Of a stretch of DNA of 64,000 bases, positions 34,937 through 43,816 are shown piece by piece. A program made the position numbers and the translations under genes. The stretch covers positions 1,650,501 through 1,714,500 of the forward strand of contig CP136052.1 in NCBI GenBank assembly GCA_032620915.1, written 5' to 3'. How positions within the stretch are numbered: position 1 is the first letter of the stretch; each line of letters begins with the position of its first letter. A model generated the notes under the pieces. That model worked only from the letters and a program-made list of their open reading frames with translations. It did not search any database and was not told the DNA's origin. The DNA is from Oscillospiraceae bacterium NTUH-002-81. Lineage in GTDB: Bacteria; Bacillota; Clostridia; Lachnospirales; Lachnospiraceae.

Positions 34937-37108
34937 ATGATGAAGCAGGAGAATAGAAAAATGAGCACGGATGATTTTTTGAAACCGGAATATTACAAAA
35001 ACCGGGAACTGAGCTGGATCCAATTTGACGACCGGGTACTGGGGGAGGCCAGAGACAAGACGCTGCCCCTGTTTGAACGGCTGAAATTTCTGAGCATTTC
35101 CGCCTCCAACCTGGATGAATTTTTTATGATCCGGGTGGCTTCTCTGAAGGATATGGTCAATGCGGGTTACACGAAGAAGGATATGGCAGGTATGTCTGCC
35201 TCGGATCAGCTGGAGGCCATCAGCCAGGATGTGCATGAGCTGGTGAACGTACAGTATTCGACCTTCCTACGTTCCCTAGTTCCGGCGCTGCGCGGCGTGG
35301 GGCTGAACTTTATCAAGGAGCATGAGGATCTGCGGCCGGATCAGGCTGAGTATGCAGACCGTTATTTTAAAGAAAATGTGTACCCGGTGCTGACACCCAT
35401 GGCGGTGGATTCTTCCCGGCCGTTTCCGCTGGTGCGCAACAAGACGCTGAACATCGGTGCGCTGGTGCGTAAGAAGGATCAGCCGGACAGCGAGGTGGAG
35501 TTTGCCACGGTACAGGTGCCGTCGGTGCTGCCAAGAATCGTGGAGCTCCCGGCTTCGGATGACGGGGTGCGCAGCGTGATCCTGCTGGAGGAGATCATTG
35601 AGCGGAATATTTCCCGGCTGTTTTTAAGCTACGATGTGATCTGCGCCCATCCGTACCGGGTCATGCGAAATGCCGACCTGACCATCGACGAGGATGAGGC
35701 CGCCGACCTTCTGAAGGAGATCCAGAAGCAGCTGAAACGGCGGCAGTGGGGCGAGGTCATCCGTCTGGAAGTGGAAGACCGGATGGAGAAACCGCTCTTT
35801 AAGATTTTGAAAAAAGAATTCCATGTCCATGAGTCGGAGGTCTACAAGATCAACGGGCCGCTGGATCTGACTTTTGCCATGAAGCTGTATGGTCTGAAGG
35901 GTTATGAGGAGCTGAAAGCGCCTGCCCATGAGCCTCAGCCGGTACCGGAGACCATGACAGAGGAGAGTATTTTTGATCAGATCCGTCATGGCGATATTCT
36001 GCTGCACCATCCGTATCAGAGCTTTGATCCGGTGGTGGGCTTTGTGAAGCAGGCGGCGCGGGATCCCCAGGTGCTGGCCATCAAGCAGACGCTGTACCGG
36101 GTCAGCGGCAATTCTCCGATTATCGCGGCACTGGCCCAGGCGGCAGAGAACGGTAAGCAGGTCAGCGTGCTGGTGGAGCTGAAAGCCCGTTTTGATGAGG
36201 AAAACAATATCGTGTGGGCGAAGATGCTGGAAAAAGCAGGCTGCCATGTGATCTATGGTCTGGTGGGGCTGAAAACCCACAGCAAGATCACCCTGGTGGT
36301 GCGCCGGGAGGAGGAGGGCATCCGCCGGTACGTCCATCTGGGTACCGGCAACTACAACGATGCCACCGCCAAGCTGTACACGGACTGCGGACTTCTGACG
36401 TGTTCCCCGGCCATCGGCGAGGATGCCACGGCCGTATTCAACATGCTTTCCGGTTATTCGGAGCCCATGTCCTGGAACAAGCTGACATTGGCGCCGCTCT
36501 GGCTGCGGGATAAGTTCCTGGAGCTCATCGGCAGAGAGCGGGACAATGCGAGAAACGGCCATCCGGCCCGGATCATTGCCAAGATGAATTCCCTCTGCGA
36601 CCAGGAGATCATTGCGGCGCTCTATGAGGCATCGGCGGCCGGGGTACAGATCGACCTCATCGTCCGGGGCATCTGCACGCTGCGGGTGGGCATTCCCGGT
36701 GTTAGCGAAAATATCCGGGTGCGTTCCATCGTCGGCAATTTTCTGGAGCATGCCAGAATCTTTTATTTCCTGAACAACGGCCAGGAAGATGTGTATATGG
36801 GAAGTGCGGACTGGATGCCGCGAAACCTGGATAAACGGGTGGAGATCATGTTCCCCATTGAGGATCCTGACAAAAAGGCTGAGGCCATTCACATTCTGGA
36901 AATCCAGCTGGCGGATACGTGCAAGGCCCATCTGCTCATGCCGGACGGCAATTATGAGAAGGTGGACCGCCGGGGCAAGGCGGCGCTGATCGCCCAGGAT
37001 TATTTTGTGGAAGAGGCAAAAGAAAAGGCGAAGAAAAAACAGGAACCGGATGAGACCCATGACCGGGTATTTGTTCCGGAGGAACCCGTCCCGGATGTGG
37101 AAGATTAA
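34937..37108 (+). CDS. ppk1: Polyphosphate kinase 1
   Basis: Makes polyphosphate from ATP through a phosphohistidine. The 723-residue protein is full length: N domain NRELSWIQFDDRVLGEA, head domain FLSISASNLDEFFMIRVA, and C domains with VGLKTHSKITLVVRREEEG (His of the first HKD-like motif), YVHLGTGNYNDATAKLYTD and EHARIFYFLNNGQEDVYMGS (second motif). It follows ppx directly and is probably co-transcribed. Two ATGs (34937, 34940) are possible; GATGAGGATGA precedes them. Confidence 0.96.
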   Translation: MMKQENRKMSTDDFLKPEYYKNRELSWIQFDDRVLGEARDKTLPLFERLKFLSISASNLDEFFMIRVASLKDMVNAGYTKKDMAGMSASDQLEAISQDVHELVNVQYSTFLRSLVPALRGVGLNFIKEHEDLRPDQAEYADRYFKENVYPVLTPMAVDSSRPFPLVRNKTLNIGALVRKKDQPDSEVEFATVQVPSVLPRIVELPASDDGVRSVILLEEIIERNISRLFLSYDVICAHPYRVMRNADLTIDEDEAADLLKEIQKQLKRRQWGEVIRLEVEDRMEKPLFKILKKEFHVHESEVYKINGPLDLTFAMKLYGLKGYEELKAPAHEPQPVPETMTEESIFDQIRHGDILLHHPYQSFDPVVGFVKQAARDPQVLAIKQTLYRVSGNSPIIAALAQAAENGKQVSVLVELKARFDEENNIVWAKMLEKAGCHVIYGLVGLKTHSKITLVVRREEEGIRRYVHLGTGNYNDATAKLYTDCGLLTCSPAIGEDATAVFNMLSGYSEPMSWNKLTLAPLWLRDKFLELIGRERDNARNGHPARIIAKMNSLCDQEIIAALYEASAAGVQIDLIVRGICTLRVGIPGVSENIRVRSIVGNFLEHARIFYFLNNGQEDVYMGSADWMPRNLDKRVEIMFPIEDPDKKAEAIHILEIQLADTCKAHLLMPDGNYEKVDRRGKAALIAQDYFVEEAKEKAKKKQEPDETHDRVFVPEEPVPDVED

Positions 37109-37134
37109 CAGAAGAGGCAAACTGCCTGCTGAGA

Positions 37135-38151
37135 TTATTTCAGCAGGCAGTTTTTAATGATCTCGGCAAAACCGTCATGATCGTTGTCGGCCATGGTCAC
37201 ATAGTCAGCAGCCTCTTTGACCGGTACCATGCTGTTGGCCATGGCAGCGCCGATGGCCGCTTCCCGGATCATGGACAGATCGTTCTCTGAATCTCCGGCA
37301 GCCACCGTGTTGGCCACGGGAATGTTCAGGTAATTGCACAGAAAATGCAGGGCATTTCCCTTGGATGTCCCGGCGGGAATGACCTCCAGATAGGTATTGC
37401 TGGAAAAAACAAACTGAATGCGGCCCTGGAACTTTGGCTCCACAGCGGCGCGGAAATCCTCCAGCTTCTGGTGATTGTGCAGGTCGATGAGCAGCAGTTT
37501 GTTGGGTTCCTTGGAAAGCTCGTCTGTTCCGGCAATGATCTGGCAGGGGGTGTGGGTATGCTCAAAGTAGGAGCGCCCTTCCTCATCGTCCCGCAGGTAG
37601 AGCACATGGTTCTCCTCATAGGACTGGCAGTGGATGCCGGCTTTTTCCGCCGCATCGAAAACGGAAAGCACATCGTCCAGGGAAATGGTGCGGTTCATGA
37701 GAAAACGCTGTTCCCCGCAGTCATACACAACGGAGCCGTTGAAGCCGATGATATAGCTGCCGGGGCCATCCAGCTGGAGGTCCTGAGCCAGCGGCAGAAT
37801 GGAAGCCATGGGCCGCCCTGTGGTGAGGACGATGATATGTCCGGCTTCCCGGGCCAGACGGATAGCTTCCCGGTTGGCAGGGGAAATCTCCTTGTTGTTG
37901 TTCAGCAGCGTGCCGTCCAGATCGGTAAACAGGATCTTTGTAGGGCAGGCGAGATAGGCTGCCTTCTCCTTTTCCAGCAGCGCCTCCAGCGCCTCGTCAC
38001 TCTGGCTGATCCACACATCCTCTTCTTCACCGTTCAGGCCAAGGTAAGCGGCCAGAGTGCACGTCTCATCGCTGAAATTCCAGCGGCTCGTATATCGGTC
38101 AATGTCCTCGAAGGGGATCTCTCCGAGGAAAAAACGTTCTTTAAAAGTCAT
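37135..38151 (-). CDS. Cof-type HAD-IIB phosphatase with N-terminal extension
   Basis: A 338-residue haloacid dehalogenase-type phosphatase, probably acting on a sugar phosphate or similar. HAD motif I is FTDLDGTLLNNNKEIS (about residues 76-91), motif II TTGRPM, and motif IV GDSENDLSMIREA with the preceding Lys in SKGNALHFL. The first 70 residues (RFFLGEIPFEDIDRYTSRWN) are an added helical domain seen in some Clostridial members. The start is the ATG at 38151, six bases after AAAAAGGAG; an upstream ATG at 38214 has no ribosome site. It is convergent with ppk1. Confidence 0.86.
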   Translation of the reverse strand: MTFKERFFLGEIPFEDIDRYTSRWNFSDETCTLAAYLGLNGEEEDVWISQSDEALEALLEKEKAAYLACPTKILFTDLDGTLLNNNKEISPANREAIRLAREAGHIIVLTTGRPMASILPLAQDLQLDGPGSYIIGFNGSVVYDCGEQRFLMNRTISLDDVLSVFDAAEKAGIHCQSYEENHVLYLRDDEEGRSYFEHTHTPCQIIAGTDELSKEPNKLLLIDLHNHQKLEDFRAAVEPKFQGRIQFVFSSNTYLEVIPAGTSKGNALHFLCNYLNIPVANTVAAGDSENDLSMIREAAIGAAMANSMVPVKEAADYVTMADNDHDGFAEIIKNCLLK

Positions 38152-38262
38152 AGGATTCTCCTTTTTCATTGCCTGCATACACAGGCCGTTCGTTCGATAT
38201 TCACCGTTCGTCATTTATGCGAGCATAATGACTCACTTGCGTTCATATTATAGCATGTTTTC

Positions 38263-38291
38263 TTGACAAAAGGGAAGATATTTCGTATACT
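38263..38291 (+). promoter_or_regulatory. Promoter of fabH
   Basis: TTGACA (38263-38268), 17 bases, TATACT (38286-38291), followed 12 bases later by a FabT-like palindrome. Confidence 0.8.
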
Positions 38292-38303
38292 GACGATAGA
38301 TAC

Positions 38304-38316
38304 TTTGACAATCAAA
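38304..38316 (+). promoter_or_regulatory. FabT-like operator at fabH
   Basis: TTTGA-CAA-TCAAA, a perfect palindrome matching the MarR-type FabT site (TTTGATTATCAAA). The same motif overlaps the acpP promoter at 53226-53238. Confidence 0.65.
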
Positions 38317-38335
38317 ATAAAAAGAGGAATCGAAA

Positions 38336-39301
38336 ATGGGATTGAAAATACTGGGAACGGGCAGCGCCCTTCCTTCCAATATGGTAACCAATGAGCAGCT
38401 GACGAAGATGGTGGACACTTCGGACGAGTGGATTGCATCCCGGACAGGCATCCGGCAGCGGCATATTTCCACAGGGGAGACGACGACGGAGCTGTGTGTG
38501 CGCGCGGCCAGGCGGGCGCTGGAAAATGCCGGGATGCAGGCGGAGGAGCTGGAGCTGATCGTGGTGGCGACGCTTTCCGGTGACCGGGCACTGCCTAACA
38601 CCGGGTGCGAGGTGCAGCGAGAATTGAACGCTGTTCATGCGACCGCCTTTGAGATCAATGCGGCCTGCTCCGGTTTTCTGTTCGCGTTGAACACAGTTCA
38701 GGCGTATATGGCTGCGGGGCTGTACCGGAAGGCACTGGTCATCGGCGGAGAGGTGCTGTCCAAGCTGGTGGACTGGCAGGATCGGAACACCTGTGTGCTG
38801 TTTGGGGACGGCGCCGGTGCCGCAGTGGTGGAGGCAGATCCGGCGCGGATGTATTATTTCGACCAGGGAAGTGACGGCAGCCGGGGAGAGGCGCTGTCCT
38901 GTCCGGGAAGACCGTTACGAAGTCCGTTTGTTGCGACAGATCAAGGTTTTGCTCCCTATATCTTCATGGACGGCCAGGAGGTTTTCCGGTTCGCAGTAAA
39001 AAAAGTGCCGGAGACGGTGGCGCTGGTTTTACAGAAGGCCGGTCTGACGGCAGAAGACGTGGATCTTTTCCTGCTGCACCAGGCCAACGAGCGCATTTTG
39101 CAGGCGGCGGCCAGAAGGATCGGGGCGCCGGTCAGCAAGTTTCCCATGAATATGCAAGCCTGCGGCAATACATCCGCAGCCAGCATTCCGATCCTGCTGG
39201 ATGAGGCGAACCGCAAAGGACTGCTGAAACGGGGACAGACCGTCGTTCTGTCCGGTTTTGGCGCCGGGCTGACCTGGGGAACCGCTTTGTTTCAGTGGTG
39301 A
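38336..39301 (+). CDS. fabH: 3-oxoacyl-ACP synthase III
   Basis: Starts fatty-acid chains by condensing acyl-CoA with malonyl-ACP. The 321-residue thiolase-fold enzyme has the catalytic triad: Cys in INAACSGFLFALN (about 112), His in LLHQANERILQAAA (about 248) and Asn in QACGNTSAASIP (about 278). SDEWIASRTGIRQRH at the N-terminus is also typical. It is separated from the rest of the fab genes by 15 kb, but the same palindrome in both promoters suggests shared control. AAAAGAGGAA precedes the ATG. Confidence 0.96.
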   Translation: MGLKILGTGSALPSNMVTNEQLTKMVDTSDEWIASRTGIRQRHISTGETTTELCVRAARRALENAGMQAEELELIVVATLSGDRALPNTGCEVQRELNAVHATAFEINAACSGFLFALNTVQAYMAAGLYRKALVIGGEVLSKLVDWQDRNTCVLFGDGAGAAVVEADPARMYYFDQGSDGSRGEALSCPGRPLRSPFVATDQGFAPYIFMDGQEVFRFAVKKVPETVALVLQKAGLTAEDVDLFLLHQANERILQAAARRIGAPVSKFPMNMQACGNTSAASIPILLDEANRKGLLKRGQTVVLSGFGAGLTWGTALFQW

Positions 39302-39305
39302 TCCT

Positions 39306-40826
39306 ATGAATAAAAATCCTACATTCACAGACAATAGGAAGGACGATTGCGAAAGGAATGTGGGATTTTTTATGGAAAAAAACAGACCGGAAAAGATTTC
39401 GAAAAATCTGGAAGAGAATATGAAAATATGTGAGCAGATGCTTGCCATCAGCAAAAGTTTTGACCTGCTGGAACGGAAAATGACAGTGGGCGGTCGGGCG
39501 TGCTGCTTTTATTTTGTGGACGGGTTTACGAAGGATGAGGCCATGCTGAAAATCATGGATTCTCTGTATGGCATTGCAGAGGCGGATATGCCGGCCACCG
39601 CCAGGCAGCTGGTGGAAGACCATTTGCCCTATGTGGAGGTGGAGCTTCTTGCGCGGTATGAGGATCTGGGGAAAAATCTGTTTGCCGGCGTGCTCTGTCT
39701 GTTTGTGGACGGATATGACTGCTGCATTGCCATCGACTGTCGGACGTACCCGGCCAGGGGAGTGGAGGAGCCCCAGAAGGACAAGGTGCTGCGGGGCTCC
39801 CGGGATGGCTTTGTGGAGACGCTGATCTTTAATACGGCACTGATCCGCCGCCGGATCCGGGATGCAGATTTCCGGGTGGAGATTCAAAATGTGGGGCGGG
39901 CATCCAAGACCGATGTGGTACTGTGCTACATGGATGGGCGGGTGGATCAGCAGCTGCTGGGAGAGATCCGAAAGCGCCTGCAGACCGTGGATGTGGATGC
40001 GCTGACCATGAACCAGGAAAGCCTGGCGGAGTGCCTGTACAAACGGCGATGGTACAATCCGTTTCCAAAATTCAAGTACACCGAGCGGCCGGATACGGTG
40101 TCGGCCTGTATTCTGGAGGGAAATATTGTTGTTCTGGTGGACAATTCCCCGTCGGCCATGGTCATTCCCACATCCATTTTTGACATTGTGGAGGAGGCGG
40201 ACGACTATTATTTTCCGCCTATTACGGGCACCTACCTGCGGCTGTCCCGTTTTCTCATTGCCATTGTGACGCTGATCATCACGCCGCTGTTTCTGCTGAT
40301 GATGCAAAATCCGGAGGTGGTGCCGGACTGGCTGTCCTTTGTCATGGTAAAAGAGGAGATCCATGTGGGGCTGCTGTGGCAGTTTCTCATCCTGGAGCTG
40401 GCTGTGGACGGTCTGAAGCTGGCGGCACTGAACACGCCCTCTGTGCTGACAACGCCGCTGAGCATCATCGCGGCGCTGGTGCTGGGAGAATTTTCGGTGA
40501 AATCCGGCTGGTTCAATTCCGAGGTGTTGGTCTATATGGCCTTTGTGGCGCTGGCCAACTATACCCAGGCCAGTCTGGAACTGGGGTATGCGCTGAAATT
40601 TATGCGGATCATGCTGCTGTTCACCACCCGGCTCTTCGATGTCTGGGGATTCGTGGGCGGCCTCATCGTGGTGATTTTATTTATCTGCTTCAACAAAACC
40701 GTGGCCGGGAAGAGCTATATTTATCCGCTGATCCCCTTTGATCCCAAGGAATGTGCACGACGTTTTCTGCGGGTGCGGGTGCCGCACACCTATGAGGAAA
40801 AGAAAGGAGAGGGTGGAGGAAAATAA
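39306..40826 (+). CDS. spoVAF: GerA/SpoVAF-family spore membrane protein
   Basis: A 506-residue protein of the GerA family found in the spore inner membrane. A large soluble N-terminal domain (about 1-310) leads to five or six membrane helices (from about 320) and a basic tail. The sequence FYFVDGFTKDEAMLKIMDSL, RGSRDGFVETLIFNTALIRR and VLVDNSPSAMVIPTSIFD is the pattern of SpoVAF, which works with SpoVA proteins and germinant receptors during germination. It lies four bases after fabH, an unusual neighbour. No other spoVA gene is in the window. SpoVAF against another GerA paralogue is likely but not proven. Confidence 0.85.
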   Translation: MNKNPTFTDNRKDDCERNVGFFMEKNRPEKISKNLEENMKICEQMLAISKSFDLLERKMTVGGRACCFYFVDGFTKDEAMLKIMDSLYGIAEADMPATARQLVEDHLPYVEVELLARYEDLGKNLFAGVLCLFVDGYDCCIAIDCRTYPARGVEEPQKDKVLRGSRDGFVETLIFNTALIRRRIRDADFRVEIQNVGRASKTDVVLCYMDGRVDQQLLGEIRKRLQTVDVDALTMNQESLAECLYKRRWYNPFPKFKYTERPDTVSACILEGNIVVLVDNSPSAMVIPTSIFDIVEEADDYYFPPITGTYLRLSRFLIAIVTLIITPLFLLMMQNPEVVPDWLSFVMVKEEIHVGLLWQFLILELAVDGLKLAALNTPSVLTTPLSIIAALVLGEFSVKSGWFNSEVLVYMAFVALANYTQASLELGYALKFMRIMLLFTTRLFDVWGFVGGLIVVILFICFNKTVAGKSYIYPLIPFDPKECARRFLRVRVPHTYEEKKGEGGGK

Positions 40827-40891
40827 TGAACAAATAATGGGATGACTGTTTGAAAAACGGCAGACAAGAAGCGGAATATGCAGTTCAGTAT

Positions 40892-40920
40892 TTACTTGCA
40901 GGTGAAGGAAATGGTATAAT
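40892..40920 (+). promoter_or_regulatory. Promoter upstream of degV
   Basis: TTACTT (40892-40897), 17 bases, TATAAT (40915-40920). A folded repeat element lies between it and the degV ribosome site. Confidence 0.55.
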
Positions 40921-40931
40921 GATACAGATGA

Positions 40932-40980
40932 ACGAACAGCCTGCGCAGCAAGCAATAAAAGCGCGGTAGCGCGTGTTCGT
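40932..40980 (+). repeat. Three-way-junction intergenic element, copy 1
   Basis: Outer stem ACGAAC/GTTCGT; a weak inner hairpin TGC-GCA-GCA; a second hairpin GCGC-GGTA-GCGC. It lies in the degV leader. Confidence 0.5.
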
Positions 40981-41030
40981 GAGATGATGAAGAAGAATTT
41001 TCGGAATAAAAATAAAGGAGTACGCTGCAT

Positions 41031-41900
41031 ATGAGAGAATTCAAAATTTTAACGGATAATACCGCAGATCTGCCGGAAAGCTATATCCAGGCGCATGATC
41101 TGACGCTGGCCTGGCTGCCCTATCTGCTGGACGGAGAGACGTACACAAGAGAAAATACGCTGGATTACCCGACTTTTTATGCCAGGATGCGTGCGGGCAG
41201 CATGCCCACCACCTCTCAGGTGAATCCGCAGCAGGCAAGAGAGGTACTGGAGGCAGTGCTCCGGCAGGGATACGATGTTCTGTACATCGCTTTTTCCTCC
41301 GGGTTAAGCGGCACCTACAACAGCGTGCGTATGGCGGTGGAGGAGTTGTCCGGGGAATATCCCGAGGCGACCATTGCGGTGGTGGATTCTCTCTGTGCAT
41401 CCCTGGGCGAGGGACTGCTGGTGCACAAGGCTGTGCAGATGAAGGAGGCAGGCAAAAGCCTTGGGGAAATCCGGGAATGGCTGGAGGCCAACAAGCTGCA
41501 CCTGTGCCATGTGTTTACCGTGGATGACCTGAATCATCTGTACCGCGGCGGCAGAGTATCCCGGACGGCGGCATTTTTAGGGACACTGGCCAACATCAAG
41601 CCCATGCTCCATGTGGATGATGAGGGACATCTCATCGCCCTGTCCAAAGTCAGAGGCCGGAAAAAATCCATTTCCAAGCTGGTGGATATGATGGAGGAGC
41701 GGCTGGGAGACTGGAAGGACAAAAATGATATCATCTTTATCAGTCATGGGGACTGTATCGAGGATGCCAACCGGCTGAAAGAGCTGGTGGAAGAGCGTAC
41801 CGGCATCCAGGCGTACCTCATTGATTATGTAGGGCCCACCATCGGCGCACATTCCGGCCCTGGTACCCTGGCATTGTTTTTTATGGGGGAGAAGCGATAA
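41031..41900 (+). CDS. DegV family fatty-acid-binding protein
   Basis: A 289-residue cytoplasmic protein of the DegV family. These proteins bind a fatty acid and present it to fatty-acid kinase for incorporation into phospholipid. Family signatures are ILTDNTADLPESY (residues 6-18), PTTSQVNPQQARE (about 58-70), AFSSGLSGTYNSVRMA, VDSLCASLGEGLLV and the closing YVGPTIGAHSGPGTLALFF. The start is well supported by AAAGGAG. The next gene follows three bases after its stop. Confidence 0.92.
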   Translation: MREFKILTDNTADLPESYIQAHDLTLAWLPYLLDGETYTRENTLDYPTFYARMRAGSMPTTSQVNPQQAREVLEAVLRQGYDVLYIAFSSGLSGTYNSVRMAVEELSGEYPEATIAVVDSLCASLGEGLLVHKAVQMKEAGKSLGEIREWLEANKLHLCHVFTVDDLNHLYRGGRVSRTAAFLGTLANIKPMLHVDDEGHLIALSKVRGRKKSISKLVDMMEERLGDWKDKNDIIFISHGDCIEDANRLKELVEERTGIQAYLIDYVGPTIGAHSGPGTLALFFMGEKR

Positions 41901-41903
41901 TTT

Positions 41904-42629
41904 ATGGCAAAAAAACGCCTTCTTTTTATCGGGGACAGCATCACCGACTGCGGCCATCTGTGGGATTTTCATGAAAAAGCCCTGGGTGACGGGTATGTGC
42001 GGCTCATCTCTGAATACATGGAGCGGCTGGATCCGGACTATGAGGTGATCAACTGCGGCTTCAACGGCTTTACCGCCGGAGATCTTTTGCATTACTGGCA
42101 GAAAAACGGCAAAGCACTGCGCCCGGATGTGGTGACAGTGCTTGTTGGCGTGAATGACATTGCGGAATATTTTGACATGGATTACACCGGCGGCATGTGG
42201 CGGTTTTCCAACGATTACCAGCGGCTGCTGGCAGATATCCGCCGGGAGACGGAAGCAAAGCTGATCCTCATGGAGCCCTTCGTCTTCTTTCACCCGCCCT
42301 ATCTGCAGCAGTGGCATGTGTATGTCCGGGAGGAGATACGCCTCATCCAGACCATGCAGAAAAAGTATGGGGCGGGCTATGTGCCCCTCTATGATGGCAT
42401 GATGAAAGCCTGCCGGGAATTCGGGGAAAATGCCCTGACGGTGGACGGCATGCATCTGACCCGGAAGGGCAATGAGCTGCTGGCGGCGCTGTGGACGCAG
42501 TCCGTGGTGAAAAAGAGAGGAAGATGGCCGGTGGCGCGTGATGGGCGTATAGAAGTATTTCCACGGCCAGAATGCTGCGGAGGTGCAGAATGTTATTTGG
42601 AACGGAGAGGAATGCGGTATGATATTTGA
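41904..42629 (+). CDS. SGNH/GDSL hydrolase
   Basis: A 241-residue esterase-fold protein without signal peptide. Block I is LFIGDSITDCGHLWD with the nucleophile Ser at about 12; block II has NCGFNGFTAGDLL (Gly); block III VLVGVNDIAEYF (Asn); block V VDGMHLTRKGNELLAA with the Asp-His pair. It therefore has the complete SGNH set. Substrate could be an acetylated sugar or a lipid. It sits in an operon between degV and an alpha/beta hydrolase, overlapping the latter by 11 bases. The final 30 residues are basic and variable. Confidence 0.88.
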   Translation: MAKKRLLFIGDSITDCGHLWDFHEKALGDGYVRLISEYMERLDPDYEVINCGFNGFTAGDLLHYWQKNGKALRPDVVTVLVGVNDIAEYFDMDYTGGMWRFSNDYQRLLADIRRETEAKLILMEPFVFFHPPYLQQWHVYVREEIRLIQTMQKKYGAGYVPLYDGMMKACREFGENALTVDGMHLTRKGNELLAALWTQSVVKKRGRWPVARDGRIEVFPRPECCGGAECYLERRGMRYDI

Positions 42630-43392
42630 AACGTTTGGCAATAAACAAAATCCGGCGATCCTGTTTTTTCATGCCATGGGCGTTACCGGGGCGAGCAGCG
42701 AACCGGTGGTGCGGTATTTGCAGGATCGCTATTTCTGTATCCTTCCTACCTCTACGGTTTACTGTGCCGGGCAGAAATACAGGGGCAAGACCGATGAGGT
42801 GCGGCAGGTAGAGGTATTCCTGCGGGCGCAGGGCGTGGAACGTCTGGCGCTGGTCGTTGCCTCGTCCATCGGTGCAGACCTTGCCAGTGCGTTTCTGGCG
42901 CAGACCGGGTTATCCGTGGAGCATGTGTTTTTCGATGGCGGACAGTTTGCGCAGATCGGCAAAGGAACCCGCCGTATCATGATGCCCTTTTTGTACCTTG
43001 CCATCAAGAGCCTGTACTGGTCCAGGGGCGGTACCCTCAAAAAAATCCTCTGGTGTGAGGATGCGGCCATCAAGCCCTATTTCATTGCGGCTGGCAAAGC
43101 GCTGACCTATGGCAATCTGCGCCGGCAGTTATCAGACAGCCTGGAGGAGGGGGCTTTTCTCATGCTTCCGGAAGAACTGCAAAGACATACCTATTTTGCA
43201 TTTGGAAGCATTGAGGAGCATTTCAAGTATCGGGATGCTGTGATAAAGGCATATCCGTATGGCAATTTCCCGGTGTTCGAGGAACATCAGCATATGCAGT
43301 ACCAGATCAGAGATCCGAAGGGATTTGCAGATATGCTGTGCTGTATCATAGAGGAGGATCGTTTGCCGGAGCTTCCGTTCATTAGAAAGTGA
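42619..43392 (+). CDS. Alpha/beta hydrolase-fold protein
   Basis: A 257-residue protein with the alpha/beta hydrolase outline: early strand PAILFFHAMGVTGASSEPVV (oxyanion region) and the nucleophile elbow VVASSIGADLASAF, in which the usual GxSxG is A-S-S-I-G. The last catalytic residue may be His in EEHQHMQYQI. The start is the ATG at 42619, ten bases after GGAGAGG; the longer frame starts inside the SGNH gene. It is the last gene of the degV operon. The imperfect elbow leaves the activity uncertain. Confidence 0.7.
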   Translation: MIFETFGNKQNPAILFFHAMGVTGASSEPVVRYLQDRYFCILPTSTVYCAGQKYRGKTDEVRQVEVFLRAQGVERLALVVASSIGADLASAFLAQTGLSVEHVFFDGGQFAQIGKGTRRIMMPFLYLAIKSLYWSRGGTLKKILWCEDAAIKPYFIAAGKALTYGNLRRQLSDSLEEGAFLMLPEELQRHTYFAFGSIEEHFKYRDAVIKAYPYGNFPVFEEHQHMQYQIRDPKGFADMLCCIIEEDRLPELPFIRK

Positions 43393-43416
43393 GAAATGGA
43401 TATTTTATAAAATAAA

Positions 43417-43460
43417 GAAAACCCCGGAAATACGGCACATCTCGTATCTTTCGGGGTTTT
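43417..43460. terminator. Bidirectional terminator between hydrolase gene and tRNA-Val
   Basis: AAAACCCCG and CGGGGTTTT arms around a shorter AATACG/CGTAT helix; A and T runs on both sides serve both strands. Confidence 0.75.
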
Positions 43461-43468
43461 CGTGATAG

Positions 43469-43542
43469 TGGAAGTAATGGGGCTCGAACCCATGACCTCT
43501 CGCGTGTGAGGCGAACGCTCATCCCAGCTGAGCTATACTTCC
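43469..43542 (-). tRNA. tRNA-Val (anticodon CAC)
   Basis: On the minus strand: acceptor GGAAGTA/TACTTCC, anticodon stem TTCGC/GCGAG around loop CTCACAC, T arm TGGG/CCCA. Anticodon CAC reads GUG. CCA is not encoded. Confidence 0.95.
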
Positions 43543-43606
43543 ATTTCTTTTCTTATTGTATACCTTTTTTGAAAAAAATCAATACCTGACTGAAAAAATA
43601 TTGCCA

Positions 43607-43652
43607 GAAAAAACGGCAGCCGGAAAACGCCGTGGACGGTTTCCAGCTGCCG
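43607..43652 (-). terminator. Terminator after the cotJC 3' fragment
   Basis: On the minus strand CGGCAGCTGGAAA pairs with TTTCCGGCTGCCG, then six or seven T. It closes the cotJ operon beyond the insertion, which supports the 3' fragment being functional when joined. Confidence 0.8.
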
Positions 43653-43666
43653 CTTTGCTGTGCAGG

Positions 43667-43816
43667 CTATCGGGTATTCCTGCCACAGGGATTGTCGCAG
43701 GCGCTGCCAGCATGATTTCCGCCTCCGTTTGCGGCGGAGGAGATGGAGCAGTCGAAGGACGGATTGAAGGCATAGAAGTTCCGGGCGTTCAGATCATCCT
43801 GGAGCATCCGAAGCGC
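43667..43816 (-). pseudogene. cotJC: cotJC 3' fragment (C-terminal 49 codons), separated by insertion
   Basis: Read on the minus strand from GCG at 43816, this encodes LRMLQDDLNARNFYAFNPSF and a Gly/Cys/Asn-rich tail ending CGRNTR, then TAG at 43667. ARNFYAFNPSFD is the conserved C-terminal motif of CotJC spore-coat proteins, and the fragment has no start of its own. The codon-175 side of cotJC is found 1.9 kb away at 45760. Joining the two at the shared GGAAGC gives RFGEALRMLQDDL without a frame change and a 224-residue protein. Listed as a broken gene, but probably restored by excision of the intervening DNA. Confidence 0.88.
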